A stretch of 64,000 nt of DNA from Saxidomus purpurata (taxonomy: Eukaryota; Mollusca; Bivalvia; Venerida; Veneridae), in NCBI GenBank assembly GCA_022818135.1, contig JAFMSR010000015.1:19927678-19991677 (forward strand). Reading direction: 5' to 3'. Shown here piece by piece: positions 23,601 to 34,919 of this stretch (positions within the stretch are counted from its first letter, which is position 1; every line of letters starts with the position of its first letter). The notes beneath the pieces are model-generated. The model searched no databases. It saw only the letters and a list, made by a program, of their open reading frames with translations, and was not told the origin of the DNA. A program made the translations under genes and the position numbers.

Positions 23601-24389
23601 ACCCTTTTGTCATAAGCAATACAATTGTAAAGTTTGATGAAGAAATCTGAAGGTACAGCCAATGTTAAGTTTTCGTGACAAACATAAGTACAAAAAGGGG
23701 CATAACTCTGTCAAATTTGACCTTGATTAACACAATTTGGCGGCATCACGACCATTTTGTCATAAGCAATGCAATTGTAAAGTTTGATGAAGAGATCTTA
23801 AGAAATGGCAAAGTTATAGCCAACGTTAAGTTTTTGTGACGGACGGACGGACGGACGGACGAACTATGTATCGCCTTTTCTCCGAAAGGGCGACACAAAA
23901 ATTGTAATATTTCTCGAGCGCGAAGCGCGTGTTAAAATGTGAAAATTGTATCACTTTGAGTTGAGATATATTCCATTTCTACTGAAAACAAATTATTTTT
24001 TTTATTTTATGCTTACTATTAACACATTAGCAAAATTATGTATATGCACTACTTAAAAAGTAGTTCCGGCAGACCTATATCACCCACACTGTCTATATCA
24101 TCACTCTATATTTCACTGATATAACACAGTATTTCATTAGTTAGCACAAAATAAATCCCCATATACCACGTAAAAAAAAACAACAAATAACATATAACAT
24201 ATCTGTCATCAGGAGAAACATAACACAGTGTAACTCATTTCTTACATGTTTTCAAAGTTTCTACTTTGTTTTAAGTTTCATATCGTCTTCACTTTTAAAT
24301 ATGAACATTTTGAAAGATAACAATTTATAAAAAATGTGTTTATAAATGAGTTGAAAAAATAAAAAGTACATACAAATATTTCTTACCAT
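20615..24389 (-). CDS. TNF-superfamily ligand, type II membrane protein (five exons)
   Basis: Coding exons 24389-24387 (ATG only), 22593-22348, 21911-21875, 21529-21431 and 21003-20615 join in frame to 257 aa. All junctions are GT-AG and phases 0,0,1,1 agree. After MLRKK comes one hydrophobic segment (about residues 6-28), so the protein is a signal-anchored type II ligand. A stalk with four cysteines follows, then a basic KRK at about 130-132, a possible processing site. The C-terminal TNF homology domain runs from about 133 to 257. Its marks are VYWRSG, GVVYINKTGQYYVSTQV, the FVYHTSF strand, NMAAVFSLGKHDRIYVATS and a final LTVHPI. Such ligands trimerise and trigger cell-death or immune receptors. 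The last exon alone makes the family call firm; the one-codon first exon is inferred from the ATG|gtaag junction and needs RNA support. Confidence 0.85.
23547..23890 (+). repeat. Two-unit dispersed repeat ending in a (GACG)n microsatellite
   Basis: Two units of about 145 bp share 'aagtacaaaaagnggcatat', 'ttggcggcatca' and 'gcaattgtaaagtttgatga'. The second ends in (GACG)n at 23838-23862 and 'cttttctccgaaagggcgaca'. It lies in intron 1 of the TNF gene. It is a typical mollusc interspersed repeat by pattern. Confidence 0.75.
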
Positions 24390-24445
24390 TTTATGTGTTC
24401 CTTAATGAGAATACGAGTACAATGTAAACCCAACTAAACCCGGAA

Positions 24446-24456
24446 GGTATATAATC
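24446..24456 (-). promoter_or_regulatory. TATA-like element upstream of the TNF ligand start
   Basis: The minus strand reads GATTATATACC about 60 bases upstream of the ATG. A start site some 30 bases downstream would leave a 5' UTR of about 30 bases ending in the ATG at the exon edge. Confidence 0.35.
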
Positions 24457-24499
24457 ACTGAAACTAATAAACGAAGTCGGGTATTTTATAATAGGCAAG

Positions 24500-26190
24500 A
24501 GTTAATTCAGGAAGATTTTCTTTGTTTCATGCAACAGAAGAGCATTAAATGATAACTAAATACTTTAATAATAAATATTTTCCGAATACAGGTCTGAATC
24601 TTCCTATTGCAAAACTATAAATGTCAAGTAGAATTGTCCAGTTGCATTGCACAATATTATTGCACAACCACTACTAGTATTTCAAATTGGTGAACGGTCG
24701 GCCGGAACTATAAACAATTAAAAAAAAGAAGTAATATATCTCCGTTGCCTGAATTTCTAAATGATCGAGTGGTACGTGGGCTTCCTCAAGAAAGATCACT
24801 AAGGCAATAACCCGTGTTAAGCCTACGGAGGTTTAAACGTTAAATGAAAAAATTCTGATGATTTGTACCACATGTAACGGAAGTATCTACCCAGTGTTTT
24901 CATAAATGAAACAATGATCGATAGCTAAAATTAGCTGAGAGATATTGGAAGAGTTGAAAATTAAATAAAGAAGGCGGTGTGTTAGACGTTTTGTTCAGTA
25001 TATAAAAGAAAAATGGGGTTTTAATATACCTGTATATACATTGGCCATTTGTAACGTCAAGACGTCACTGTAAATACTTTTGTGTGAATGAAATATGCAT
25101 CATTTTCAATCTAAATTTATGCAAAACACATTCATACAGCTCAACAAATAAAATTAAATCGTTGTTAGAACAAATGACATAGAATTCATGACTTAGGTCC
25201 ATTTTCACGTGGATTAAAAAAAAACTCAACAAAAAGTTGGCAATTTTAAGAATTCGCTTGTAAAAATTCATCAGAATTCTGTCCGGCAGTTTCTATTGCT
25301 ACTGAATTTTAACACAAAAACCCCACAAACATGCAATTTTTAACGAAAGTTAGAGTTAACTCATGCCGATAATGGTGTCTTTCTTGTTTGTTATTTCAAC
25401 CTCAGCTGTAAAACTAAAAGGACATTAATTACGAACTTCATGCAGTTTTGAACACAAAATGAATACTTTACAGACACTATATACAGTACCGCAAACGATT
25501 CTTTTGTTACACGTTACATGCTTCTAAAAGTACATTAAACTATTCATATCGTTCATTTAATATTGAAATTAAGAAACTAAATATTCGACTGTACCTTAAT
25601 GAAAATATGTATGGGCCGTAGAAAAACAATGCAACCTCCGCGAACGTTATAAGCTAACCCTTCAACAATCTCAGTAAAAAGACTCACATTTGTTTAAACG
25701 GTGATATAAGGGACGAATTTCATTTCACATTTACATATATATGCTCTAGGTACAACACAATTAGAAAACGAAATATTGCCGAGTATTTTATGCGTCGTGC
25801 AAGTATTTTCAAACTAAATTACATGGAGTTGTTCAAATCCAGCGATACAAACGTTTTATCTGTTCTATTATCTGTGCACCGTTTGGTTGACATCGCAGTG
25901 CGAAATGCTACAGATGAAATCAACTGATTATAAACTGTTTGTGTGTATTTTACGTACCCTCTTGTATGTTTACCCTCTTGTATATTTACCCGCATGTATG
26001 GGTTTTGTTCTATATTTTCTACAATTCTGTGTTATTTGGAATCTTGCTATATGACATTTTGTTTAACATATTGTGTTGTATAATTATGATCATGACCTCA
26101 ATATATTGTACACGTTTATATGGATGATAAACTATGTACAGTTTAAATCCAAAAGTAATAATATATGTACTGTTCTGGTCTATAGAATGG
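24500..26190. other. AT-rich intergenic stretch without recognisable features
   Basis: Only short chance open frames are present. I see no conserved motif, RNA gene or repeat longer than simple AT runs. The right end may include the 3' UTR of the retroelement that follows. Confidence 0.5.
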
Positions 26191-26199
26191 TGTGCTCTA

Positions 26200-27843
26200 C
26201 ATCCAGACTGATATTTGAAATTAAATTGTTTTGTCCTAAATAATTGCAGTCGGGGTTTATCATTTTTTGCATTAGTTTTGTAAATGTTGATGTTAATGAT
26301 AATTATGAGTCTGTACGAGGCTAGGTTACGTTTATCTTTGTTAGGCTTGAGGATCGGTATTACTGCTGCTGGGTGTAGTGTACATCTGCCGCCATGACTG
26401 ATAAAGAAGCTGTAACAATTTTTTTTTTTTGATTCCGGCAGTAGGTTTTTCAGTATTTTATAATAATTAAGGTCATCGCCCGGGGCTCCGTCCTTACAGT
26501 TTCTCAGTGCTTAGTTTAGCTCAAACATGGTTAAATCGGAGTTATAATCTATATTTTTTATTAAACGGTCAACTTCCTGTTCATTTTGGATGAATGCTTG
26601 AGAGTATCGATGGTTACTGTTGACCATTGTATAGTGGTTAACTAACGCGTCTGCTTTTTTCTTGTTGTCTGTAATTAATTTATAACTAATATTGAATACT
26701 GCATCTATCGAGGGATCTCTACCCTTTTTTATTATGAAGGACAATAACTCCTTTGACGGTGCTGTATGTGTTACTGAACTACAGAATTTAAATTGACTTA
26801 CCTTCGGGGCGGGCAGATTTCCATAATTCTGATGTCTTTTTGTATCTTTTTCTCATAGCTTCTCTTTTCTTAACAGCCAAATCACCTCTTTCTGTCCACC
26901 ACAATTTTTTTGTTTGCGTAATTAGATTGTGTTTTTTGTTTTGATTTTGGTATATTTTTCTGTAATATGGAGTTTAATTTGGAAATAAAAATATCAAAAT
27001 CATCTTTTCAGCTATATATACCATTACCTAGTTCTAATTGACAGAAGTGTTTAAATTCGTTCCATTGTTGTTGAGTGGCCTTATTATTCAATTTTTCGTT
27101 GATCATGATCTTCTCATGAGTTATGCTAAACTGAATATTTGGTATGATGGGAAGATGACCACTACGCAGGGTATTGTCTAATACCAGAAATTCCGCTTTA
27201 GGTTGTAAATGCACCGATTAAATGATAGGTAAGTCAATTGCTGAACCACTACTATTTTCCGTTTCACTGATTATTGTGACCTGCCCATCATTTAGTACAT
27301 TTAAGTGAAATTGGTCTATTAAGTCGATCAGAGAGGCAGGCTCAATATAACACCGGAAATCGTTTTCAGGGTTCCAGCAAATGTGTTTAAGGTTGAAATC
27401 ACCGACAAGGATGTTATTAGTACCAAAAGTATTGAATATTGAACGAATATTTTTGGTCATGTTTGCATCGGGTTGTTTGGTTTGTACTTCGTTTCAGGTA
27501 GAGATTTTTCAAAGAAGTGTATACATTGTCTAACATATATACAGAGAATCCCTGCAGTGTGTATATCATTTTCCTGTCTGCTTTTTTTGTAGTAACTGCT
27601 TTTGATATCCTTTAAGGGTCTTTCATTTTCATGTAATTTTGTTTCCTGCAGGGAAATTATGTCAAACATTTTGTCTAGGCTATTAGATATATTCTGTAAT
27701 CCATGGCACTTATGATTGCTATTTATCCCCATTCCTGTTATGTCCCAGGATATGATACAGAGGCTGTTATTGTTCCTTCCAAGGAAGGGACACTTAAGAG
27801 TTGTACAGACACACTTGACTGAACAATGCAGCACGTAAGCCAA
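26200..27843 (-). pseudogene. Non-LTR retrotransposon ORF2 fragment: endonuclease and start of reverse transcriptase
   Basis: On the minus strand, 27843-27457 carries endonuclease blocks (LCIISWDITGMG, FDIISLQETKLHE, ILCIYVRQCI). Then 27460-27218 has NNILVGDFNLKHICWNP, the endonuclease GDFN motif. The linker (27214-26511) and a broken stretch matching the start of a reverse transcriptase (GAPGDDLNYYKILKNLLPES, then LLQLLYQSW) follow. Stops and frameshifts are frequent and the polymerase YXDD block is missing, so the copy is dead. Confidence 0.75.
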
Positions 27844-27849
27844 TTTTCG

Positions 27850-29090
27850 GTGTGTTTCCGTTATGAATTAAACGTTGTGATATTGAAAATGTGATGGAAC
27901 CAACTAACAACCAATAGCCGTTCTTTTCCGTACACGCTACATGTTTACGTTACTGTGGTTATTTCCCTTTATGTGGTAACTTCACTGGGTAAGCTATAGT
28001 CTCACTATTTGCACTTCGAAGGCAAACCGTTTACAAAGGCTGTCCACCTTCTAGGTAAGCTATTGCACACATATACAAAATAAGCTATTGCACGTTGGAC
28101 TTGCAGAAATCGCCCGACAATGCGTTTGCTTTTGCATTATGAGTTTGACAAATAGCTGAAAGAATGTTAATTTACATATGTTTGCATAGCGTAGAAATAT
28201 GCTAATATTGTTGCTGGAAGTATTAGCGCGAACTTACCATGTGACCATATAAAAGCAGATCTAGCGTGACGTAGTAACAGGTGCCTGGAGTATTAAATAT
28301 TGTAGATACTAATGCCTGAATTGCTTAGACTGTCGTAGTTTGTACTTCAATAATATATATAGACAGATGTGCCCTAGAAGGAACTTTTGGAATGCTACAA
28401 CTTGTATTTGCTAGGATTTGTGTTTGCCTCATTACCTATATGACTCATTATATAGAGAATAATAGGTTGGTAGCGTGGATGGAGAAAGTTTATCTGGCAA
28501 GGCGGAGGAATTTATCGGGTGATTACATTGAAAACACACCTTGAAATGTCTGGTTTTATTGTCAAACTAGCTTTAACATAAGTAAAGAATATGCGGACTG
28601 GACACACGCAGACAAAAAGTAGTTCTCATATGTCAGAATATTGTGCATAACGAACAACTATAATTAGTATATCATGTTAATCATAATACCGCAGGTAAAT
28701 CTGATTGGTCAAGAACCTCTGTATCCCGGTACAACCTCTTTTCTGCCGACTAACGGTATTTCGTCGCGGATTCGTTACTTTGAAACACATAAGCGAATTG
28801 AAACCAATGTATTCATGTGAAATAACCATTTACCTTTATAGATATGCATTGAAAACAAACTCACCTCAACACATGTTTTAGTGATCCTTTCCAACATGGC
28901 TGACACACTTTTCCCTGAACCGGAAGTTGTACAATCCGTATTCGGCCAATGTGTATAAAATATACTGCTCTCCAAACAGTGCGTGACAATAGTTAGTAAT
29001 TAGTTTAAAAGTAATATTGAACACCAAATTCAACTGTTTTTAACAAATTAACTGTTCAAAACGTATCTACAATGAAGTTTTAGTGTTATA
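27850..29090. other. No recognisable gene
   Basis: Between the retroelement endonuclease and the pogo-type pseudogene there are only short unsupported frames. Confidence 0.5.
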
Positions 29091-29093
29091 AAG

Positions 29094-30803
29094 TTAGTGG
29101 CTGGGGTCAGCACAGATTGGACACAGAAATGTATCTCCACGTCTGATTACCTTTACCTGTGTACAAAACGACAGGTGTACCCATCCCTTACACTCTTCAC
29201 ATTCAGCCCATTTTACAATAAATATGCCAGGTTTGTTGGACGAATCTACACTAAACCTGTTACAAACTACACACTTTTCTGAATCTGGTACATCGTCATC
29301 ACCTCCATCATCAGAACTTGAACTATTTTCATCTAAAGATTTTCTTTGTTTCTTTGCAGGTATAACTGACGTAGATGGAATGGGATCTTGAACAGCTTTT
29401 TTACTCTTGTTTCTACTGAGTTTACTTTCATTTTGTTTTGGCTTTGACTTTGCATTGTGTTCAATGATTTTGTCCACAACTTCATCCTCAGTAATAGCTT
29501 CCCCACCACTTTACTGAGAGTATTTCTTACCCTAGCCTTTTGGACATTTTGTAGTATTTGGCCACCTTTTTTCAACAGAAAATTTTCAGCACACTGAGAC
29601 TGACCTTGGTCTATCGGTACATGAACTGAAGTGACTGGAAATGCTGTTGATGGTGCAACTTGGATATCGGAGACAGCACTGCGGTCAAATGGGTACATAC
29701 CACATTTTCTGAAAGCTGCTTGTATGTTTGCTGGTGACAGGGTGCTGGCATAAACTTTGCATGCAAGCTGACAGACATCATATCTTGTTACCCGACAGCC
29801 ACCAGATCCCCGCATATAAGTATGGCATGCACTGTTCCAGGCTAATTCAAAGGCCCAAAACAAGAAACATCAAGTGGCTGAAGTAAGTGGCTGCAGTGTG
29901 GGGGCAGTACGAATAAAATAATGTTTTCAGACTTGGACCACTCAATCAAACTTAAAGAAACATGGCTTTTATGTCCATCATAAAGCAATAACACATGTTC
30001 ATTGCTATGTCTAGGAGGTAAATACTTCAACAGATGATTCTGCATATAATCAGCAAAGACCACTGTATTGGACCATCCTGACCCTGTGAACCTACAAACA
30101 GCACCTGGGGTTGCATCTACCATTAGAGTATCCAACATCCTGGCACCAGGAAAAACGAAGAATGGCGGGACTTGCTGTTCAATGCCATTACATGAACCAG
30201 TTAGAGTCACTGTTTTGCTTCTTCCTGAGGTGACGGCTTGGGTCTTTGAATATTTTCCAGACACGACTTTGGGAGGCTTGTGTTCTGTACTTAGACCCTT
30301 TTCATTTACATTATAGGTCATGTGAGGTTTGTCGAGAAGATCATACTTCACAAGAGTATGATGAAGCTCATCAAAATAATTATCTATGGCTTGTCTAACT
30401 TCCAAACTACGGGGTTTCTTGACATTAAGTTCTGGCCATCTGTTTAAAAAAATTGTATAGCTATCTGTCAGTTAGTGGATGGTCTTTGGTTCTCAAACCC
30501 AAACAAATTGCATAGTCTGAAGCAAGGTTAATTGTCTCTTGACGACTATATCCATAGCCTACTTCAGCCATAGTTTTTACATGGCCAGCCAAAAGTGCCT
30601 CCTGTTCTTGTGTAAATAATGGCTGAGTACCAGACTTTAACACCTCTATGTCAATTTTACCACTCAGTCTATCCTGTAATGTTGACCTAGGTATACCAAA
30701 CACTTGTGCTGTTTCCTTATTGACAATGTCTGTTTTTCACAGCTAAAAATGCATCTGTCATTCTATCATAGTCATAAGGCCTGTATGACCCCCTAGCGGG
30801 CAT
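29094..30803 (-). pseudogene. Pogo-class (Tc1/mariner) transposase pseudogene with C-terminal PHD finger
   Basis: Blocks on the minus strand run in order. The start (MPARGSYRPYDYDRMTDAFL, about 30797) leads to a helix-turn-helix block (FGIPRSTLQDRLSGK, TQEQEALLAGHV). The DDE_1 catalytic region follows (MTYNVNEKGLSTEHKPP, LLLYDGHKSHVS, HCSHLLQPLDVSCF), then the C-terminal helices and a C4HC3 PHD finger (CVVC, ECEECKGWVHLSFC, LCPIC at 29281-29110). Frame breaks fall near 30725, 30460, 29860 and 29505. The first catalytic position, normally Asp in N.DEKG, is Asn here. The element cannot be active. Confidence 0.85.
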
Positions 30804-30809
30804 ATGACT

Positions 30810-32410
30810 CTGAAAAAAATAAAGCAAATGCTTTCAAAATGATAGCTATAGAATCATAAACACTCAATTGTATAGAAAATCAATAAACCCCGTAAGGTAC
30901 CATAGCTCATAAATGCGTAACTTTCTGTGTGAAGTATACTCCTCCATATTTGAAAAAAAGTGGGCGGAGCTTGTATAATAAGATCGTCTGTCATACAGCG
31001 AGAACTGTCAACATCCAAACATTGCATTAATTGCAGAAAACATTTATTTTTGAAGTGATATTTTGGGAATAGTTAAAACAGGTGAAAAATTAATAGTCTG
31101 TGTATTTTTTACGTTTACTTACGAAAAACTAAAACTTTCTGGGGCCGGTCGAATAAAGGTTGTGGACGTAAAGAGGTTGTTGCGGGATATATGAGACCGT
31201 TTACACTAAGTGGAGCCTCATCATTTTTGCCTTTTCTGATTGTGTAAACTTTGTTTACGTTCAAAACAAAATGGCCGCTGTGCATCTCAACGACGTTTGT
31301 AAGCACTGCACACGTTTTTCGGAAAAATAATTCAAATTCAAAGACCTTAAAACTTACATTGATGCTAGTTTTACCTTTCTTCCCAGACAAAACGGGTTAC
31401 GAACATAATCTTCATTTCAGTGGATCAATCTATCTGTCTATCCTTTTCCATGAATGATTGAATTCCAGTTTTTAAATGAAAACACTGTCACTGACACTAA
31501 TAAGTACTCTTCAAATTAATAGTTTTGCTTTCTGCAACTAACTGCTGCTGACAGGACAAATGTACAAATCCAGCCTCTGGAATGACGAAATAAAATACCG
31601 CCAGATCAGAGGAAAATCTTAAAACAAATGTCCTTTTCTATCCTGTTTATACACGATTTCAATTGTCTAACTAAACTAAAGTGAAGTCCTTCTCTAATAA
31701 AATGATGTTTATCCTTATTTGTGTCAAATGAATTAGCCGAAGTAATAAATTGAAACTGGGAAAATTTTCAATTCAATACAAATAATGGCTACCAAAAGAT
31801 TACTTCCTGGGTGACGTAGACTTGAACTGATGACGTAATAAAATCGAAATGGGACCAGTTTAACGGAAATTATTTATTATGTGACTGCAAATAATACAAA
31901 ATTTCATACTAGGCCAGTGAAGAGCTTTGCTTTTGAGTGGAAAACAAGCCACACGATTATTTTTCTTTCAATTAAGTAGTCCGGCAATCACACAGAAGTC
32001 GCGTGGTCCACTGCCGAATATCAAAAAATTATCCGGCACCCTGTTATCGGGCCGATAATGCTGCAAGTGACAGGATAATAATGAGTATTAACGTAGTTTA
32101 AATCGTTTACGTTTTCGTTAAAATATCAAATCTTGATCTAGTATTGTCCGTACGACGCGTAGTACTGAGGAAACGGTGCTTATCGTTGGTACGGTCCCTA
32201 GATATGTCTGCCATAGAGTGTGGTTTGTAGCTCTGGTTTTGCTGGGTAACGATGTGTGCGGTAGGCCTATAAGTTGGGTGTACCGGAGTCAGGTGATGGG
32301 GTTATATCGATAGTTTACATTAATTTGACAGTGCTCGAACCAATTCTGTGTTTGACAATCTAGTCTTATAGTCATATTGTTTTGATTTTGTTGCCCATAT
32401 TTTAGCCCTT
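30810..32410. other. No supported gene; short plus-strand ATG frame at about 31271
   Basis: A small frame starting MAAVHLND occurs with an ATGGCCGC start context followed by a possible donor, and a 91-codon frame lies opposite. Neither resembles a known protein. The remainder is AT-rich without repeats I can name. Confidence 0.3.
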
Positions 32411-32418
32411 GTCATTGT

Positions 32419-33850
32419 TTAAGTTGTAGTTTGTTGGACCGGACTTGAATTTTGGGTCTTTGCTAGTTTCTCAGCTTGAAAAATAAGTTTTTCATTGTTA
32501 CTGTTTTTCTGCTTGGGGAGCTTACTGGACACCTGCTTTATTATGACAGTCTGCAGAATGTCCTTAATGTCAGACTCACTTTTGTTTGCTAATATTGAAG
32601 CCAAACAGTTGATTAGGTTGTTAATGTCATTATTTTGGACGGAAAGTTGAGGGATTTCGCCCTCTATTTGACATTTTTCATCAAAAATGTGATGTATTTT
32701 GTGATTTTACTTTTCAATCTGAAATATATACTATTGGTATGCTGGACAAACCCGGTTTAATACTTTATGTTGCTCCCCGCAATTTGAACAGATAGTAGTT
32801 GTCAACGAGCGGTCTTTTGTTTTGTGGTTCAAAGTGCAGTTTTTGCACCTTAATTTGTTTGTGCATATCTTTGCAATGTGCCAAAACATATTACAGTTAT
32901 ATGATGTTAACGATTTTAGCAATGCCGGTTGCACAAGGTGTTCGTACGCATTGAGGCTAAGTGTGGCTTCTTCGCAGTTACATAATATTATGGCTTCATT
33001 TGTTACCTCAATTTGTTTTTTGTTTTGTTTTTGGCATTGATATACGTCCTTAATCATGAGGTTATTTTGCATTAGCCTAGTTTTTCGAGTGTTCAAGTGC
33101 TCGAGTCTGGTATAACTACATTCCCCTTTGCATTCCCATTGGTTTTGTATTGTGCCTGTTTTCGTTCTGTGATTCTTATGTCATATTTTTCAAAGTTTTA
33201 TTTTTCAAGTTATTAGCCCAGTCGATGAATCTCTATTCGGATCATATATTTCGCCTTCCATATGAACGGGTCCTTAAAAAAGCTGGCCCTCATATGTTGT
33301 ACAAAACTGGCCCCAATTGCCCTTAATTTGTTTGAGCCCAAAGCTGACGTCTTGCTGCTAATAATTACCGTGGCAAAGGTGGTAATTATTGTTGAGGCAG
33401 CTGAGAGATTCCTGCCCTCTGGGGATGCCGTTTTCCTTTCCTTTTTGATTGTGTGGACCGTGAAATCATCACGAACCTTATCTGCGGAAGGACTCGGGTC
33501 CTTTACCTTGCTAACGACAATGCGTTTCCCCGATCCTGGTCAACATCTTTTTCCGCGCCAGGACTTTGTGTTACCTGCTTGACATGAGTCTGAATTTCAG
33601 ACTCCTGACACAGACACTCATGGCTTAAAACCTCATGACTAAGATCGATTTCAAGTCTCTCAGAGTCTGGAGATCCCGCAGACCCGTATGTGCTATTTAA
33701 TGAAAGTTCCCGTTTACGCGGTGTGTTGTCTTCAATGGAGCTTAGTTTTGATGCGTCTGGGTCGGGTTGACAGTAGAGCCTTTTGGCTACGGGTTAACAG
33801 TGTACTGGTAAGGGTCTCGGCCCTTACGACTGGAGGTGACTGAACTTTAC
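32419..33850 (-). pseudogene. Non-LTR retrotransposon ORF1 (gag-like) remnant
   Basis: The minus-strand frame 33096-32731 has the degenerate zinc-knuckle pattern HIAKICTNKLRCKNCTLNHK, then CSNCGEQHKVLNRVCPAYQ, as in Jockey-type ORF1 proteins. Further broken frames extend on both sides. It has the same orientation as the endonuclease fragment at 27.8-26.2 kb and could belong to the same copy, split by the pogo-type insertion. Confidence 0.65.
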
Positions 33851-34915
33851 CATCTCTGCTCTTTATACCTTTTATCCCCGTATTTCTTCTTAATCGTACT
33901 TATACTCTAATGCTGTCTAATAGATGTCGAACTCTTAGTTGTACATGTATAAATATACTTAAATGCTGATACCTAGTTGATGTTTGTTGTCTTACTGATT
34001 AACTGATAGTAATTAACTAAACCCATCTATTTGGGCTTTATTAACCACATAAGCAACCTAACGAGGTATATTAACTTAACCTATCTTAAATCTCTTACCT
34101 AAATTCTTTATTTTCTTACTCCTTAATTCCTATTTGTTAATCCTAACACATATCTGTTTTTTTACATAATTGCCATAAATCACCTTTCCCAGCTTTTTTG
34201 CGTTCCAAAGCAACATATAGGTTTTGCTTAGGTTCAGAAAAGGCAATGACATTATCATTAGCACGTTTGTTTAAAATATTGTCATATTAATATGGCAACT
34301 GAGAGTCTCACGAATTTAGTATGTTTCCTTTATTGTGTAGGTGAAAAGAAACTGTTGTTCTTAGCATTACCACAATGTTGATGCCTTTAATTCTTTATTT
34401 TCCTTTTAACATTTTATTTTGATTTTTTTTACTGCGTTTTGAGCACTTCAAGTTTGATACGTATGAGTTGAGAGCTTATACGACATAGAATGTTTGGGGT
34501 GTCTCATTTATCCCACAGTGATAGGAAAGCATTATTATTTTCAGCTGAAGAAGAAAAATGATACAGCATATACATATTTCATATACATATTTCATGAAAA
34601 CAACTGAAGGGATATTCGTAACTATTCACACTTGTGTTTGGGTTGGCTACACGAAAACTTACAGAAATCGGATTCTTGATAACACTTTTTCAGAGTTCAA
34701 CATACATGGACGTCATTTAGACGTACATGGTGGTTCAACGTGTGCAACTGCAATGACGCCGTAGGTAGGCCTTGAAGGTCAATGTCACAGTTAGACGTCT
34801 GAATTAAGCCAGCATTGGGTTACAAACAAATTATTCTATGTAAAGGACTGTGAAGATACCAAAGACTCTAATTTGTAATGTGCATCTTTATTTCAAATTG
34901 TAAAGCAGAGAGGCA
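33850..34915. other. No recognisable gene
   Basis: AT-rich sequence with only short frames. The right edge is the start of the duplicated block. Confidence 0.5.
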
Positions 34916-34919
34916 ACAA

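Noticed and set aside
24500..26190. Additional TNF-type exons
   Set aside because: I looked for a stalk or cytoplasmic exon in the right phase and found none better than the ATG-only exon at 24389.
33262..33582. 106-codon plus-strand frame with hydrophobic segments
   Set aside because: It is the opposite strand of the retroelement ORF1 remnant.
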